Below are positions 1 to 8,372 of a stretch of DNA of 10,995 nucleotides, piece by piece (position 1 is the stretch's first letter; each line of letters opens with the position of its first letter). Origin of the DNA: Mariprofundaceae bacterium (lineage in GTDB: Bacteria; Pseudomonadota; Zetaproteobacteria; Mariprofundales; Mariprofundaceae); contig JAUZQS010000005.1 in the NCBI GenBank assembly GCA_030950875.1, positions 1 to 10,995 of the forward strand. Direction: 5' to 3'. A program made the translations under genes and the position numbers. A model generated the notes under the pieces. The model was not told the origin of the DNA. It saw only the letters and a list, made by a program, of their open reading frames with translations, and did no database searches.

Positions 1-269
1 GATTACTTTATATCTACTAGGGGAATAAATTAAAGATGAAGCGAATAGAACAATCTTTCTTTGTTGAGCCTAATTTACCGCACTGGCGGTGTGCCCAAAA
101 CACATCTGAGAACAACTCAGCTTGCCTGTCATCGTATCGCCACCTATCCATGCATGGCGAGCTTCTCAATGCTTACTACCATTCTATTGGTCATCTCTAT
201 AAACCATTTGAAAAAAGAGTAAGTAGTAATTCACTTTCCTACTCATACTATTTCAAGTGGCTATTATTA
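1..269 (+). other. 5' leader / possible N-terminal extension of the efflux operon
   Basis: This stretch precedes the part of the first efflux gene that looks like a real secreted protein. It is open in the same frame from an ATG at 36, but the encoded 78 residues do not look like any part of an outer-membrane factor. It contains small dyads: CTGAG-AACAA-CTCAG at 106-120, TCGCCA/TGGCGA at 137-142 and 155-160, and ACCGC/GCGGT at 77-90. Any of these could be leader RNA hairpins or operator sites. I see no convincing sigma70 promoter and no clear CusR/CopR-type box. It may be untranslated leader or promoter DNA rather than coding sequence. Confidence 0.4.
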
Positions 270-1580
270 TTGAAATTTTATGTTGGATGCTGCTTTAAAA
301 AAATCACAAGCTCTATAACCAGTATGCTTGTCATTATAATATTGTTAGGTGGTGTCAGTCCATCTGTTAGTGCTGCCGAATTAACGCTGAATAAAGCCAT
401 CAAAATTGCCGTGCAAAACAACAAAGACTTACAAGCTACCCGCAATGTTGTGGATAGAGCTAATGCCCGTCTGTTGCAAGCTGGGCTACCCGAAAATCCA
501 CGTTTGGAACTAGGGGGAAGCAGCGGCTTTCTTTTCAATAATGCAAGGGAATATAACACTAGCGTAGGTTTTAGTCAGCAGTTCCCCATCTCAGGACGTA
601 TTGCTCGCCAAGAAGATGTGGCTCAAGTCGATGTGTATATGGCCTCTGCCGAGGTCGAAGTCGCTGAGCGCAAGCTGGCTAGAGATACAGCGGCAACCTT
701 TTATCGCTTAGTGATACTAAATAAGCAAATCCAAGAGCGAGATAATTTAATCATCGTGGATAAAAATCTTGTTCGGTTGACACTTAATCGGATTAAAGCA
801 GCCGAAGTGTCTGAGCTTGATCTCTCCACCGCACACATAGAGCTTGCCCGTTTGCAGCAGGAACGCATTCTGTTGCAAAGCCGACAAGCTAGAGAGCGGT
901 CTATTTTGAATAAGTTGCTCGGAAAACCTGCTGCACAGCCCTTGAATCTGGATGATTCATTGGTCAGAAGACAACCTTTACCGATCTTGTCTGAACTCCA
1001 GCAACAGGCACTCAACTTGCGACCTGATCTGCGTGTTGAATCGTTAGGCATGACGCGTGCCCATGCGGCACAAGAGTTGGCTAATGCACAATCTTGGGAA
1101 GATTGGACGATTGGCATGCGTGTAGAGCAGAGCCGCCTATCTATTACTGGTGCGCCGCGACAAGAAGCTGAGCGCATTTTTGGCGTTAGCCTCTCTATCC
1201 CGTTGCCTTGGCGTAATAAAAACCAAGGTCGCATTGCCGAAGCAGTTGTCGCTGGTACACAGGCTCAGCAACGTATAGAAGCGTTGAAGTTTAGTATCAG
1301 TAATGAAGTGGCTAGCAGCTATGATGAAATCGAACGCTTAAAAAAAGCCTTACAGACGTATGAACACGACATTTTACCAGCCGCTGATCGCAATGCCAGA
1401 CTTTCGCAACAGGCTTATGGCTTGGGTCAAATCCCTATTTTCTCTGTTGTCCAAGCGCAGCGCCAGCACTCTGATGCACACGTTGCCTACTTCAACACTC
1501 TTGATCAATACCTGCAAATACTAGTAATCCTACGTTACAGAACAGGTAATTCTCTCGGAAAAAAGGAGTTAAAGCCTTGA
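36..1580 (+). CDS. czcC: CzcC-type outer-membrane factor (TolC/OEP family) of a heavy-metal RND efflux system
   Basis: Outer-membrane channel subunit of a tripartite metal exporter; it would dock on the adaptor encoded next. From about residue 115 onward the protein has the usual two outer-membrane efflux repeats, starting LTLNKAIKIAVQNNKDLQ, with NPRLELGG, long alanine/glutamine-rich helices and the RPDL motif that opens the second repeat. A Sec signal peptide (FKKITSSITS followed by a hydrophobic core ending SVSA) lies at residues 87-113, well inside the frame. The TTG at 270 would put it at the true N-terminus, giving a 436-aa protein close to normal CzcC length; ATG 36 gives 514 aa with an unexplained extension. 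No strong Shine-Dalgarno decides between them. I keep the longest frame as coordinates but think 270 is likely. There is no lipoprotein Cys of the CusC type. Its stop overlaps the next start (TTGA). The family is sure; the symbol is family-level only. Confidence 0.93.
   Translation: MKRIEQSFFVEPNLPHWRCAQNTSENNSACLSSYRHLSMHGELLNAYYHSIGHLYKPFEKRVSSNSLSYSYYFKWLLLLKFYVGCCFKKITSSITSMLVIIILLGGVSPSVSAAELTLNKAIKIAVQNNKDLQATRNVVDRANARLLQAGLPENPRLELGGSSGFLFNNAREYNTSVGFSQQFPISGRIARQEDVAQVDVYMASAEVEVAERKLARDTAATFYRLVILNKQIQERDNLIIVDKNLVRLTLNRIKAAEVSELDLSTAHIELARLQQERILLQSRQARERSILNKLLGKPAAQPLNLDDSLVRRQPLPILSELQQQALNLRPDLRVESLGMTRAHAAQELANAQSWEDWTIGMRVEQSRLSITGAPRQEAERIFGVSLSIPLPWRNKNQGRIAEAVVAGTQAQQRIEALKFSISNEVASSYDEIERLKKALQTYEHDILPAADRNARLSQQAYGLGQIPIFSVVQAQRQHSDAHVAYFNTLDQYLQILVILRYRTGNSLGKKELKP
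1563..1579 (+). promoter_or_regulatory. Ribosome binding site supporting a TTG start for the adaptor gene
   Basis: AAGGAGTT at 1563-1570 lies 6 bases before TTG at 1577, and that TTG overlaps the TGA stop of the upstream gene (TTGA). This is a strong Shine-Dalgarno at good spacing and fits translational coupling. The competing ATG at 1613 gives a shorter and more classical signal peptide but has no comparable site in front of it. Confidence 0.6.
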
Positions 1581-2566
1581 ATATACACATACCCGCAACC
1601 CTACTAAAAGACATGGTATTTTCAGATTTCATCAGAAAACTAAGCTTTCTGTTGTTGTGTGTGATTTTTGCACTTCCCCAAGCTTTTGCACACGGTGGAC
1701 AGCTTGAACTAGGCGGCGGTGCACGCGGCCCAGTGCATTTGACAGATCTTCAAAAACAGGCGATCGCTTTGCAATCAGCACCAGCAGATATACAAGAAAT
1801 AAATAAGGAGCTAAATATCAATGGTCAGATACAACTATTACCCAACCGCCAAGCGGATGTGAGTCTGCGCATTAGTGGCCAAGTGAAGGTGCTGTATACC
1901 AATCTGGGCGATAAGGTGAGGGTTGGACAAAAGTTGGCCAAAGTGGAGTCACGCTTAAGCGGCAACCCGCCCCCTAATGTCAACATAACCGCACCCATGA
2001 GCGGTGTTATTGATGCTCGCAATGTGAATCTAGGTCAGGCGGTAGAGCCCAATATGGTACTCTTTCATATTAGCGATCGCTCGCGGCTTATCGTCGTAGC
2101 AAAGGTTTATGAAGAAGACATTGGCAAGGTTGAGGTGGGGCAAGAGGCGAATATTCGTGTATTGAGTTATCCCGAGCAGTTTTTTAACGGTAAGGTTACC
2201 TTAATTGATCCAACGCTCGATCCGTTAAGTCGTACTGTTAATGTATGGATAGAGCTGTCGAATAAAAAAGATATGCTCAAGCCGAATATGTTCGCCCATG
2301 TCAGCGTAATTATTGAGCGTGATGATGCCGCACTTGTGGTGCCCAATGGTGCCATCATTGAGGCAAATGGCGAACAATTCGTGTTTGTTGGCGAAAATAA
2401 TACCTATCAGCGCGTAGAGGTAACCGTTGGTGCCCATGACGATAAATATAGTCAAATTATTGATGGTTTAGTGCCTGGCGATGAGGTCGTGTTGCAAGGT
2501 AATCGCCAAGTATACACACGCTGGTTGATGGGTGGCAGTCAGCAGAGCCAAGGGGAGAAACATTAA
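1577..2566 (+). CDS. czcB: CzcB-type periplasmic adaptor (membrane fusion protein) of a heavy-metal RND efflux system
   Basis: Bridges the inner-membrane pump and the outer-membrane channel. A signal peptide is visible at residues 13-38 (FIRKLSFLLLCVIFALPQAFA), so the mature protein begins HGGQ with a His near its N-terminus. After it come a split lipoyl/barrel-sandwich region (about 90-165; VSGQVKVLYTN-like half, then APMSGVIDARNVNLGQAVEP), a beta-barrel with VYEEDIGKVEVGQEANI (about 178-195) and the hallmark DPLSRTVNVWIEL (about 216-229), and a membrane-proximal domain ending VLQGNRQVYTRW. At 329 aa it is short for CzcB: the coiled-coil hairpin between the lipoyl halves is minimal, and there is no His-rich N-terminal metal-binding domain. 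It is translationally coupled to the gene upstream and lies 2 bp from the pump gene. Start choice is TTG 1577, with ATG 1613 as the alternative. Confidence 0.93.
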   Translation: MNIHIPATLLKDMVFSDFIRKLSFLLLCVIFALPQAFAHGGQLELGGGARGPVHLTDLQKQAIALQSAPADIQEINKELNINGQIQLLPNRQADVSLRISGQVKVLYTNLGDKVRVGQKLAKVESRLSGNPPPNVNITAPMSGVIDARNVNLGQAVEPNMVLFHISDRSRLIVVAKVYEEDIGKVEVGQEANIRVLSYPEQFFNGKVTLIDPTLDPLSRTVNVWIELSNKKDMLKPNMFAHVSVIIERDDAALVVPNGAIIEANGEQFVFVGENNTYQRVEVTVGAHDDKYSQIIDGLVPGDEVVLQGNRQVYTRWLMGGSQQSQGEKH

Positions 2567-2568
2567 TC

Positions 2569-5500
2569 ATGTTTAACGCTTTAATTGCCTGGTCACTGCA
2601 CAATCGGCTTATCGTACTGGCAATAACCTTGGTATTGTTTGTTATTGGCTCGTTTGCTTTGGAGCGCATGCCCTTGGATGTCTTTCCTGAATTTGCACCG
2701 CCGCAGGTCGTAGTGCAGACCGAGGCACCTGGTATGGCACCGAAGGATGTAGAGTCACTTATTACCTATCCATTGGAGAGTGCTATCAACGGCACTCCTG
2801 GTGTGAGTACTGTTCGCTCCAAGACCTCCGTTGGTTTGTCCACTATTATTGTGGTCTTTGATGCTGGTACAGATATCTATTTGGATCGACAGCTGGTTAA
2901 TGAACGTATCTTGAATGTTAGTGGACGGCTGCCGCCTGGCAGTGCGCCCATTATGTTGCCAGTGACCTCAGCTGTGGGTTGGTTGGTGAAGTATGCCCTT
3001 ATCAGCGACAGCTTGTCGCCCGAGGCGTTACGCACGCTGTCCGACTGGGATATCCGACCACGTATTTTATCACTGGGTGGTATTGCCTCGGTCGTCTCTA
3101 TCGGAGGAAAGGTCAAGCAGTATCAAGTTCGTTTGGATCCAGAGCGTATGCAAGCCTACCAGATTAGCGTCGAGCAGGTGCGCGAGGCTCTGCGGCGTTC
3201 TAATAGCAATGTGCCAGGCGCATTTCTACAGCGACCAGGTCAGGAGCTTATCGTCAGCGGTATTGGGCGGATTAAATCGATCAATGATATCAAAAATACG
3301 TTGATTACTATGCGCAATCAGGTTCCCATTACTATCGGCAATGTCGCCGAGGTCGCTTTTGGTGGAAAGATTAAGCGTGGCGATGGTGCCTATGGCTTAA
3401 AAGATGCAGTAATTGGCACGGTATCTAAGGCCTACGGAGCCGATACTGTCACGACCACCGCGAAGGTAGAAAAGGCGCTTGCCGATATTAAAGAAAAGCT
3501 GCCCGCTGGTGTTATAATGGAGACGAAAGTCTTTCGTCAGGCCAATTTTATTGAGTCAGCTGTACACAATTTGAATATCGCACTTCTGCAAGGTGCTCTG
3601 ATCGTTATCGCTGTACTGTTCATCTTTTTAGCCAACTGGCGTGCATCTTTAATTACTTTTTTATCGATGCCTGTATCCTTTATGGGCGGTATTTTGGTGA
3701 TGTACGCCTTCGATATAGGTATCAACGCTATGACACTCGGAGGACTTGCTATCGCTATCGGTGAGGTGGTGGATAACGGCATTATCACCGTAGAAAATGT
3801 GGTGCGTCGATTGCGTCTGAATCGTAACACTGAGCAGCCATTGCCAGCGATGGAGGTGGTGTTTGACGCAGTGCAGGAAATTCTCAATTCAGTGGTGTAT
3901 GCCACGCTTATTATTATCCTTATTTTCCTACCCATCTTCTTTTTGGAAGATTTGGCGGGGCGCATCTTCAGCCCGCTGGGTGTTGCCTACATAGCCTCAG
4001 TAATTTTATCTTTGATTGTTGCGGTTACAGCAGTGCCAGCGCTCTGCTACTTTCTTTTGGTGCGCAAAGATGAGAAATATTCGAGTTTGAAGGTGCGCTT
4101 ACGCCCATTGGGGGAACAGAAAATCGCCGTCAATACTGCGGTTTATTTAAATGCTGAGGGAGATGAAAAGGAGACCCGTTTCGTCATTGCATTGAAATGC
4201 CAATTTAAACGCATACTGAACGTGGCATTGCGCCGCTTCTGGTGGGTGATTGGAATGGCCACTGCAGCACTCATTTTTGCTCTTTCCCTATTACCCTTCT
4301 TTGGCCATTCATTTTTACCTGAATTTCAGGAAGGAAATTTTATTATTGCGATGGTGACCTTGCCTGGCACCTCTCTAAGTGAGTCCATGCGCCTTGGCAA
4401 ACTGGTGCGTGAAGATGTGCTCAAATACCCGCAGGCCTTGTCTATTTCACAACGCGCTGGACGCAGTGAGTTAGATGAGGATGCACAGCCACCTAATTTT
4501 AGTGAATTTGATGTGCGGCTGGATTTTGATAAAAACCCCGATATGTCCGCAGACGAATTACTGGCAAATATTCGCAAGGATCTGGCAGAAATACCTGGCG
4601 CGGTGTTCAATATCGGCCAATTTATCGCACACCGTTTTGATGAGGTGGAATCTGGCGTACGTGCTCAAGTGGCAATTAAGATATTTGGTGAACAACTTCC
4701 AAAACTCTACCATTTTGGACAACAGGTACGTGGTATTCTTGAAAATGTACCTGGTGCAGTGGATATTAATGTCGAGCAGCAGATTAATGTGCCCCAAGTC
4801 AGTATCAAGATCGACCGTGAAAAGGCAGCTCGTTACGGTATTAAGGTCGGTGATGTGGCGCAGAATATTCAATTGTTTCTGAATGGTGAAAATGTCTCTA
4901 GCATCCTAGAAGGACGGCGCACCTTCGATCTCAATGTGCGTTTGAAAAAATCACAGCGCAATAGCGTAGAGGACATCCGCAATATATTAATTGACGCACC
5001 TGCTCTTGCCAATGGTAAAGGGAAAATTCCTCTGCGTCAGGTCGCCGATGTCAATGTGCGCGATGAACCTTACGCCATCAGCCGCGAAAACGTCCAGCGA
5101 CTACTGGTTGTGGGTTTCAATGTGCAAGGACGAGATCTTGGTAGTGTTATCGCCGATGCTCAGTCGGCAATCAATAAGAAAATCAAGCTGCCACCAGGTT
5201 ACTACATCGAATATGGTGGACAGTTCGAGTCTCAGCGAGCCGCTAACCGTATCCTCCTTAGCTTTGGCATCCTATCTATTTTTGGAGCTTTGTTACTTCT
5301 GTATAAAGCATTTGGCAATTTTCGGGAAGCACTGTTGGTCTTGTTCAACCTCCCACTGGCAATGATTGGTGGTATCGTGGCTCTGTTCATCGCAGGTGCA
5401 GATTTGAGTGTGGCTGCACTGATTGGTTTCATTACTCTATTCGGCATAGCTACCCGCAACGGCATCATTTTGGTCAGCCACTACAATCAGTTGCGTGCAG

Positions 5501-5784
5501 AGGGTAAGTTGCTAAATGAGGTGGTGGTACAGGGCACTTTGGATCGTCTCGTACCAGTATTGATGACTGCGGCTACGGCAGCTTTAGGCTTGATTCCCTT
5601 GCTGTGGGGTTCCCCAGTTGGCAAAGAACTTGAGCGTCCTTTGGCACAAGTGGTTTTAGGCGGGCTAGTGACAGCGACCTTATTGAACATGATTGTAGTA
5701 CCCACCGTCTATAACCGTATTGAATTATGGCGTGAACGGCGTGCGGCCAAGCTTGCCGCACATAAAATTAAAATTTCGAAGTGA
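2569..5784 (+). CDS. czcA: CzcA/CusA-type heavy-metal efflux RND pump (HME family)
   Basis: Proton-driven inner-membrane pump moving metal ions from periplasm or cytosol into the channel. Its 1071 aa is full length. TM1 lies at about 12-32, followed by ERMPLDVFPEFAPPQVVVQTEAPG, the standard start of the first porter domain. A helix bundle spans about 335-500, with TM4 reading AIAIGEVVDNGIITVEN. Here Asp402 matches the essential proton-relay Asp408 of Cupriavidus CzcA, while the position of CzcA Asp402 is Ala396, as in CusA. The second porter loop has GRSELDED (631-638). RFDEVESG places Glu692 where CusA has the Cu-binding Met672. The last bundle contains PLAMIGGI and FGIATRNGIILVSHY. AGGGGAG at 2551-2557 is the ribosome binding site. 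The AIGEVVDN and GRxELDE signatures recall the HME branch usually annotated CusA/CzcA without a proven metal. Divalent cation export is my inference. Confidence 0.95.
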   Translation: MFNALIAWSLHNRLIVLAITLVLFVIGSFALERMPLDVFPEFAPPQVVVQTEAPGMAPKDVESLITYPLESAINGTPGVSTVRSKTSVGLSTIIVVFDAGTDIYLDRQLVNERILNVSGRLPPGSAPIMLPVTSAVGWLVKYALISDSLSPEALRTLSDWDIRPRILSLGGIASVVSIGGKVKQYQVRLDPERMQAYQISVEQVREALRRSNSNVPGAFLQRPGQELIVSGIGRIKSINDIKNTLITMRNQVPITIGNVAEVAFGGKIKRGDGAYGLKDAVIGTVSKAYGADTVTTTAKVEKALADIKEKLPAGVIMETKVFRQANFIESAVHNLNIALLQGALIVIAVLFIFLANWRASLITFLSMPVSFMGGILVMYAFDIGINAMTLGGLAIAIGEVVDNGIITVENVVRRLRLNRNTEQPLPAMEVVFDAVQEILNSVVYATLIIILIFLPIFFLEDLAGRIFSPLGVAYIASVILSLIVAVTAVPALCYFLLVRKDEKYSSLKVRLRPLGEQKIAVNTAVYLNAEGDEKETRFVIALKCQFKRILNVALRRFWWVIGMATAALIFALSLLPFFGHSFLPEFQEGNFIIAMVTLPGTSLSESMRLGKLVREDVLKYPQALSISQRAGRSELDEDAQPPNFSEFDVRLDFDKNPDMSADELLANIRKDLAEIPGAVFNIGQFIAHRFDEVESGVRAQVAIKIFGEQLPKLYHFGQQVRGILENVPGAVDINVEQQINVPQVSIKIDREKAARYGIKVGDVAQNIQLFLNGENVSSILEGRRTFDLNVRLKKSQRNSVEDIRNILIDAPALANGKGKIPLRQVADVNVRDEPYAISRENVQRLLVVGFNVQGRDLGSVIADAQSAINKKIKLPPGYYIEYGGQFESQRAANRILLSFGILSIFGALLLLYKAFGNFREALLVLFNLPLAMIGGIVALFIAGADLSVAALIGFITLFGIATRNGIILVSHYNQLRAEGKLLNEVVVQGTLDRLVPVLMTAATAALGLIPLLWGSPVGKELERPLAQVVLGGLVTATLLNMIVVPTVYNRIELWRERRAAKLAAHKIKISK

Positions 5785-5820
5785 CTCAAACCCACAACTT
5801 AACTCTAAGGAGAGCATAAC

Positions 5821-6264
5821 ATGAAAATTAAATTGATAAACATGATGAAGTCCCAGCCCATTCTATTAGGCGCAATACTGGCTAGTAGCATATTATTTAA
5901 TCCATACATAAATGCGTATGCTGGAGAAGAACATCAAGCCAAGATTGAAATTCCAGCAACCGCTGAAGCAATTTGGCAATCCATAGATGAAGAAAGCCAA
6001 GAGCTAAGCAAGGTGATTGAAGCTGGCAAGTGGGATGAAGTACACCACCATGCTTTTGCCATCCGTGATTTCGTGGCGGCATTGCCATCTCATTCCAACA
6101 GCTTACCCGCTAAAAAATTGGCGAAAGTTAAAGCCAACGGTAAGTTCGTAGCGATATTGGCAGAGCGTCTGGATATGAGCGGTGATGCCAAAGATAAGAG
6201 CAGTACGGAATCAAACTTCAAAAAATTACAGCGAGTGTTGAGAGCGATTCGAAAAAATTACTAA
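5821..6264 (+). CDS. Small secreted helical protein with a His triplet, linked to the metal efflux operon
   Basis: I do not recognise a named family. The 147-aa product starts at an ATG 7 bases after a strong TAAGGAGA (5806-5813). It has a signal peptide (about 1-34, core PILLGAILASSILF, likely cut after AYA), so the mature form of about 113 aa should be periplasmic. It is predicted mostly helical, in three or four amphipathic segments, and carries EVHHHAFAIRDFV with His75-His76-His77 plus His38 and His91. That arrangement could bind a metal ion. It follows the pump by 36 bp in the same direction and is probably cotranscribed, so a periplasmic metal sensor, chaperone or buffer for the pump is a reasonable inference. 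There are no CxxCH haem motifs, and it does not look like CusF (a beta-barrel) or CnrX. The gene itself is well supported; the function is a guess. Confidence 0.8.
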   Translation: MKIKLINMMKSQPILLGAILASSILFNPYINAYAGEEHQAKIEIPATAEAIWQSIDEESQELSKVIEAGKWDEVHHHAFAIRDFVAALPSHSNSLPAKKLAKVKANGKFVAILAERLDMSGDAKDKSSTESNFKKLQRVLRAIRKNY

Positions 6265-6268
6265 TGAC

Positions 6269-7681
6269 TCACGCTTTCCCCATGTGCCGCTCATGAGGTT
6301 CGTTAAAATTAATCTTGAAACGGGTATATCCTTTGTCGAAGGTAACATCGATTTTTCCTTGATGGGCATCGATGATAGATTTGACAATAGCTAGCCCTAA
6401 ACCTGTACCTCCACTGCAACACTGCCGTGATGGATCGATACGGTAAAAACGGTCGAATAATTTGGGAATATGTTCGGGTGGAATTGCCTCCCCCGGATTC
6501 TCGATAGAAATGGAGATATCGTTCGTTGCGGAGTGTGTAAGGCGTACATACACCGTTTGACCAGGCTGCGTATAGCGAACTGCGTTGGAGAGTAGGTTGC
6601 TTAGCGCACGCCGCAGCATCAGCTTATTTCCCAACACTGTGGCGCTACCTTCCAGCGCGAGTGAGACACCGTGCTCTTCCACCCAAGCCTCATAATAATC
6701 AAAAAGTCCATGAATTTCGTTGGTTAAATCCACTTCTGTCATATCCGGTGCATCCAAGGCATTATCTGACTGTGCTAGAAAGAGCATATCCTCAATCATC
6801 AGTGCCATGCGCTCGTATTCCTCAATATTCGAGTAGAGTATTTCTTGATATTCACTGATAGTACGCTCTTTGGAAAGAGTCACTTGTGCTTGAGTCATTA
6901 GGTTGGTGATAGGGGTGCGGAGTTCGTGGGCGATGTCGGCAGAAAAATTTGAGAGTCGTTGAAATGCTTCCTCTATGCGTTCAAGCATCTCATTGAATGA
7001 TACTGCAAGATTTCCGAGTTCTCTGGGAACAGCTTTAGGGTTCAGTCGAGTTTGTAAATGGTTAACACTAATTCGTCGTATCTGTGCGATGATTTTGTAT
7101 AAAGGCGCGTGTCCCCTTCGCACTGCAATCCAACCCATTAGACTTGTGATGACAATGCCGCTAACAATCATTATCCATAATGTATCGCGAAAGCTAGCAA
7201 GAAACCGTTGATGAGAATCAATTGCGACTGCAATAATGACCGTATAGGTGTGACGGTCATTTGATATGATATCGTCCACATGCTGGATTAACACACGGTA
7301 GGCATGGTTACCATCACTCCATCTACGCAAGATGCCTCGATCAAGCCTGTCAGGGATATCAAGAGAGGAAAAATCGGGGATATTAGTGCTAGTGAAAATC
7401 TCGAGTCCGTCCTGTCTGGTAATCTGTAGCAATGCGTGATGATGCCCCACCAATATGTCATCAAATCTGCGGGCAAGAAGCGCAACATCTTTTTCGTGCC
7501 GTATAATGGAGAGTGCCTGTTGTACGGACTGGGCGATGATTTTCAACTCGCTAACATCATCTCTATCAAAGTGGTGTTCTATCGATCGTTCGGTTATCCA
7601 ACCGAAACCTGAAAATACGATAGCCGTTACAATACCAAAGAGCAGGGTGAGACGCAGTGCAAGTGAATGTGGCCGCCTCAT
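6269..7681 (-). CDS. Heavy-metal type sensor histidine kinase (CusS/CopS/CzcS-like)
   Basis: Membrane sensor that phosphorylates the response regulator encoded just upstream. With the start at ATG 7681 it is 470 aa. TM1 is about 8-30, a periplasmic sensor of about 135 residues follows, and TM2 is about 167-187 (LWIMIVSGIVITSLMGWIAV) leading into a HAMP linker with PLYKIIAQIRRIS. The HisKA box FSADIAHELRTPITNL carries the phospho-acceptor His252. The ATPase part has SNLLSNAVRYT (N box, about 361-371), ISIENPGEAIP, FDRFYRIDPSR and GGTGLGLAIVKSI (G box, about 424-436). The periplasmic loop has a cluster His80-His81-His82, plausible as metal ligands. The frame stays open to 7816, but that would overlap the regulator by over 120 bp and add 45 residues before TM1; ATG 7681, 7 bp after the regulator's stop, is the natural start. 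The order fits the cztS/silS/copS family. Confidence 0.93.
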   Translation of the reverse strand: MRRPHSLALRLTLLFGIVTAIVFSGFGWITERSIEHHFDRDDVSELKIIAQSVQQALSIIRHEKDVALLARRFDDILVGHHHALLQITRQDGLEIFTSTNIPDFSSLDIPDRLDRGILRRWSDGNHAYRVLIQHVDDIISNDRHTYTVIIAVAIDSHQRFLASFRDTLWIMIVSGIVITSLMGWIAVRRGHAPLYKIIAQIRRISVNHLQTRLNPKAVPRELGNLAVSFNEMLERIEEAFQRLSNFSADIAHELRTPITNLMTQAQVTLSKERTISEYQEILYSNIEEYERMALMIEDMLFLAQSDNALDAPDMTEVDLTNEIHGLFDYYEAWVEEHGVSLALEGSATVLGNKLMLRRALSNLLSNAVRYTQPGQTVYVRLTHSATNDISISIENPGEAIPPEHIPKLFDRFYRIDPSRQCCSGGTGLGLAIVKSIIDAHQGKIDVTFDKGYTRFKINFNEPHERHMGKA

Positions 7682-7688
7682 CAATTCT

Positions 7689-8372
7689 TCACTCTTCACT
7701 GGGTACATCAAGCATGTAGCCCATACCTCGAATCGTGTGGATGAGCTTGGGTTCAAAATCGTTGTCAATTTTCGTTCGTAGACGGCGTATTGCAACATCA
7801 ATGACATTGGTATCACTATTAAAATTCATATCCCAAACTTGGGAGGCGATCAAGGAACGGGGGAGAGCTTCGCCCTTTCGATGCACCAACAGTTCCAACA
7901 ACACAAACTCCTTGGCGGTAAGGTGAATGCGGTGGCCTGCACGCGTGACACGGTGGCGTATTAAATCAAGTTCGAGATCGCCAACCTTGAGCGTTGTTTC
8001 AGCTACTGGAGTTGTGCCGCGCCGCAAAAGAGTACGTACCCGCGCTAGTAATTCAGTGAAAGCGAAGGGTTTGACTAGATAGTCATCGGCTCCCAGTTCC
8101 AACCCTTTGACACGATCATCGACACTGTCACGTGCAGTAAGAATTAACACTGGCATGCATCTATCCATCTCGCGCAGTGACTTCAGTATTTGCCAACCAT
8201 CGACATCTGGCAACATGATATCAAGGATGAGAAGATCGTAACTTTCGGTCATGGTCAGATGGTGACCATCTAGACCATTACATGCGAGATCCACCACAAA
8301 GCCAGCCTCTGTGAGTCCTTGACGGAGGTACTCCCCGATTTTTCTTTCATCTTCGACAATCAAAATTTTCAT
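7689..8372 (-). CDS. OmpR/PhoB-family response regulator, heavy-metal type (CusR/CopR/SilR-like)
   Basis: DNA-binding partner of the kinase that follows it 7 bp downstream. It is 227 aa from ATG 8372, preceded by AGGA 7 bases upstream. The frame extends back to 8408, but MKILIVEDE is the canonical receiver N-terminus. Receiver: acidic pocket Glu7-Asp8, phospho-acceptor Asp51 ([14 protein letters not shown]), Thr79 in LILTARD, and Lys101 in DYLVKPF. The C-terminal winged helix, about 128-222, contains [18 protein letters not shown], then [20 protein letters not shown], and ends [13 protein letters not shown]. The [19 protein letters not shown] stretch is typical of the copper/silver/zinc regulators CusR, SilR, PcoR and CzcR. 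It is likely to control the convergent efflux operon and perhaps itself, but no binding box was identified with confidence. Confidence 0.95.
   Translation of the reverse strand: MKILIVEDERKIGEYLRQGLTEAGFVVDLACNGLDGHHLTMTESYDLLILDIMLPDVDGWQILKSLREMDRCMPVLILTARDSVDDRVKGLELGADDYLVKPFAFTELLARVRTLLRRGTTPVAETTLKVGDLELDLIRHRVTRAGHRIHLTAKEFVLLELLVHRKGEALPRSLIASQVWDMNFNSDTNVIDVAIRRLRTKIDNDFEPKLIHTIRGMGYMLDVPSEE

Noticed and set aside
36..170. AraC-family regulator fragment fused to the outer-membrane factor
   Set aside because: The resemblance is limited to a few spaced residues (LP, AC, H). Too weak to annotate; mentioned only as an alternative.
7682..7816. N-terminal extension of the histidine kinase to 515 aa
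   Set aside because: It would lie wholly inside the 3' end of the response regulator gene plus the 7-bp gap, and it adds residues before TM1 that do not fit the family. ATG 7681 is the natural start.
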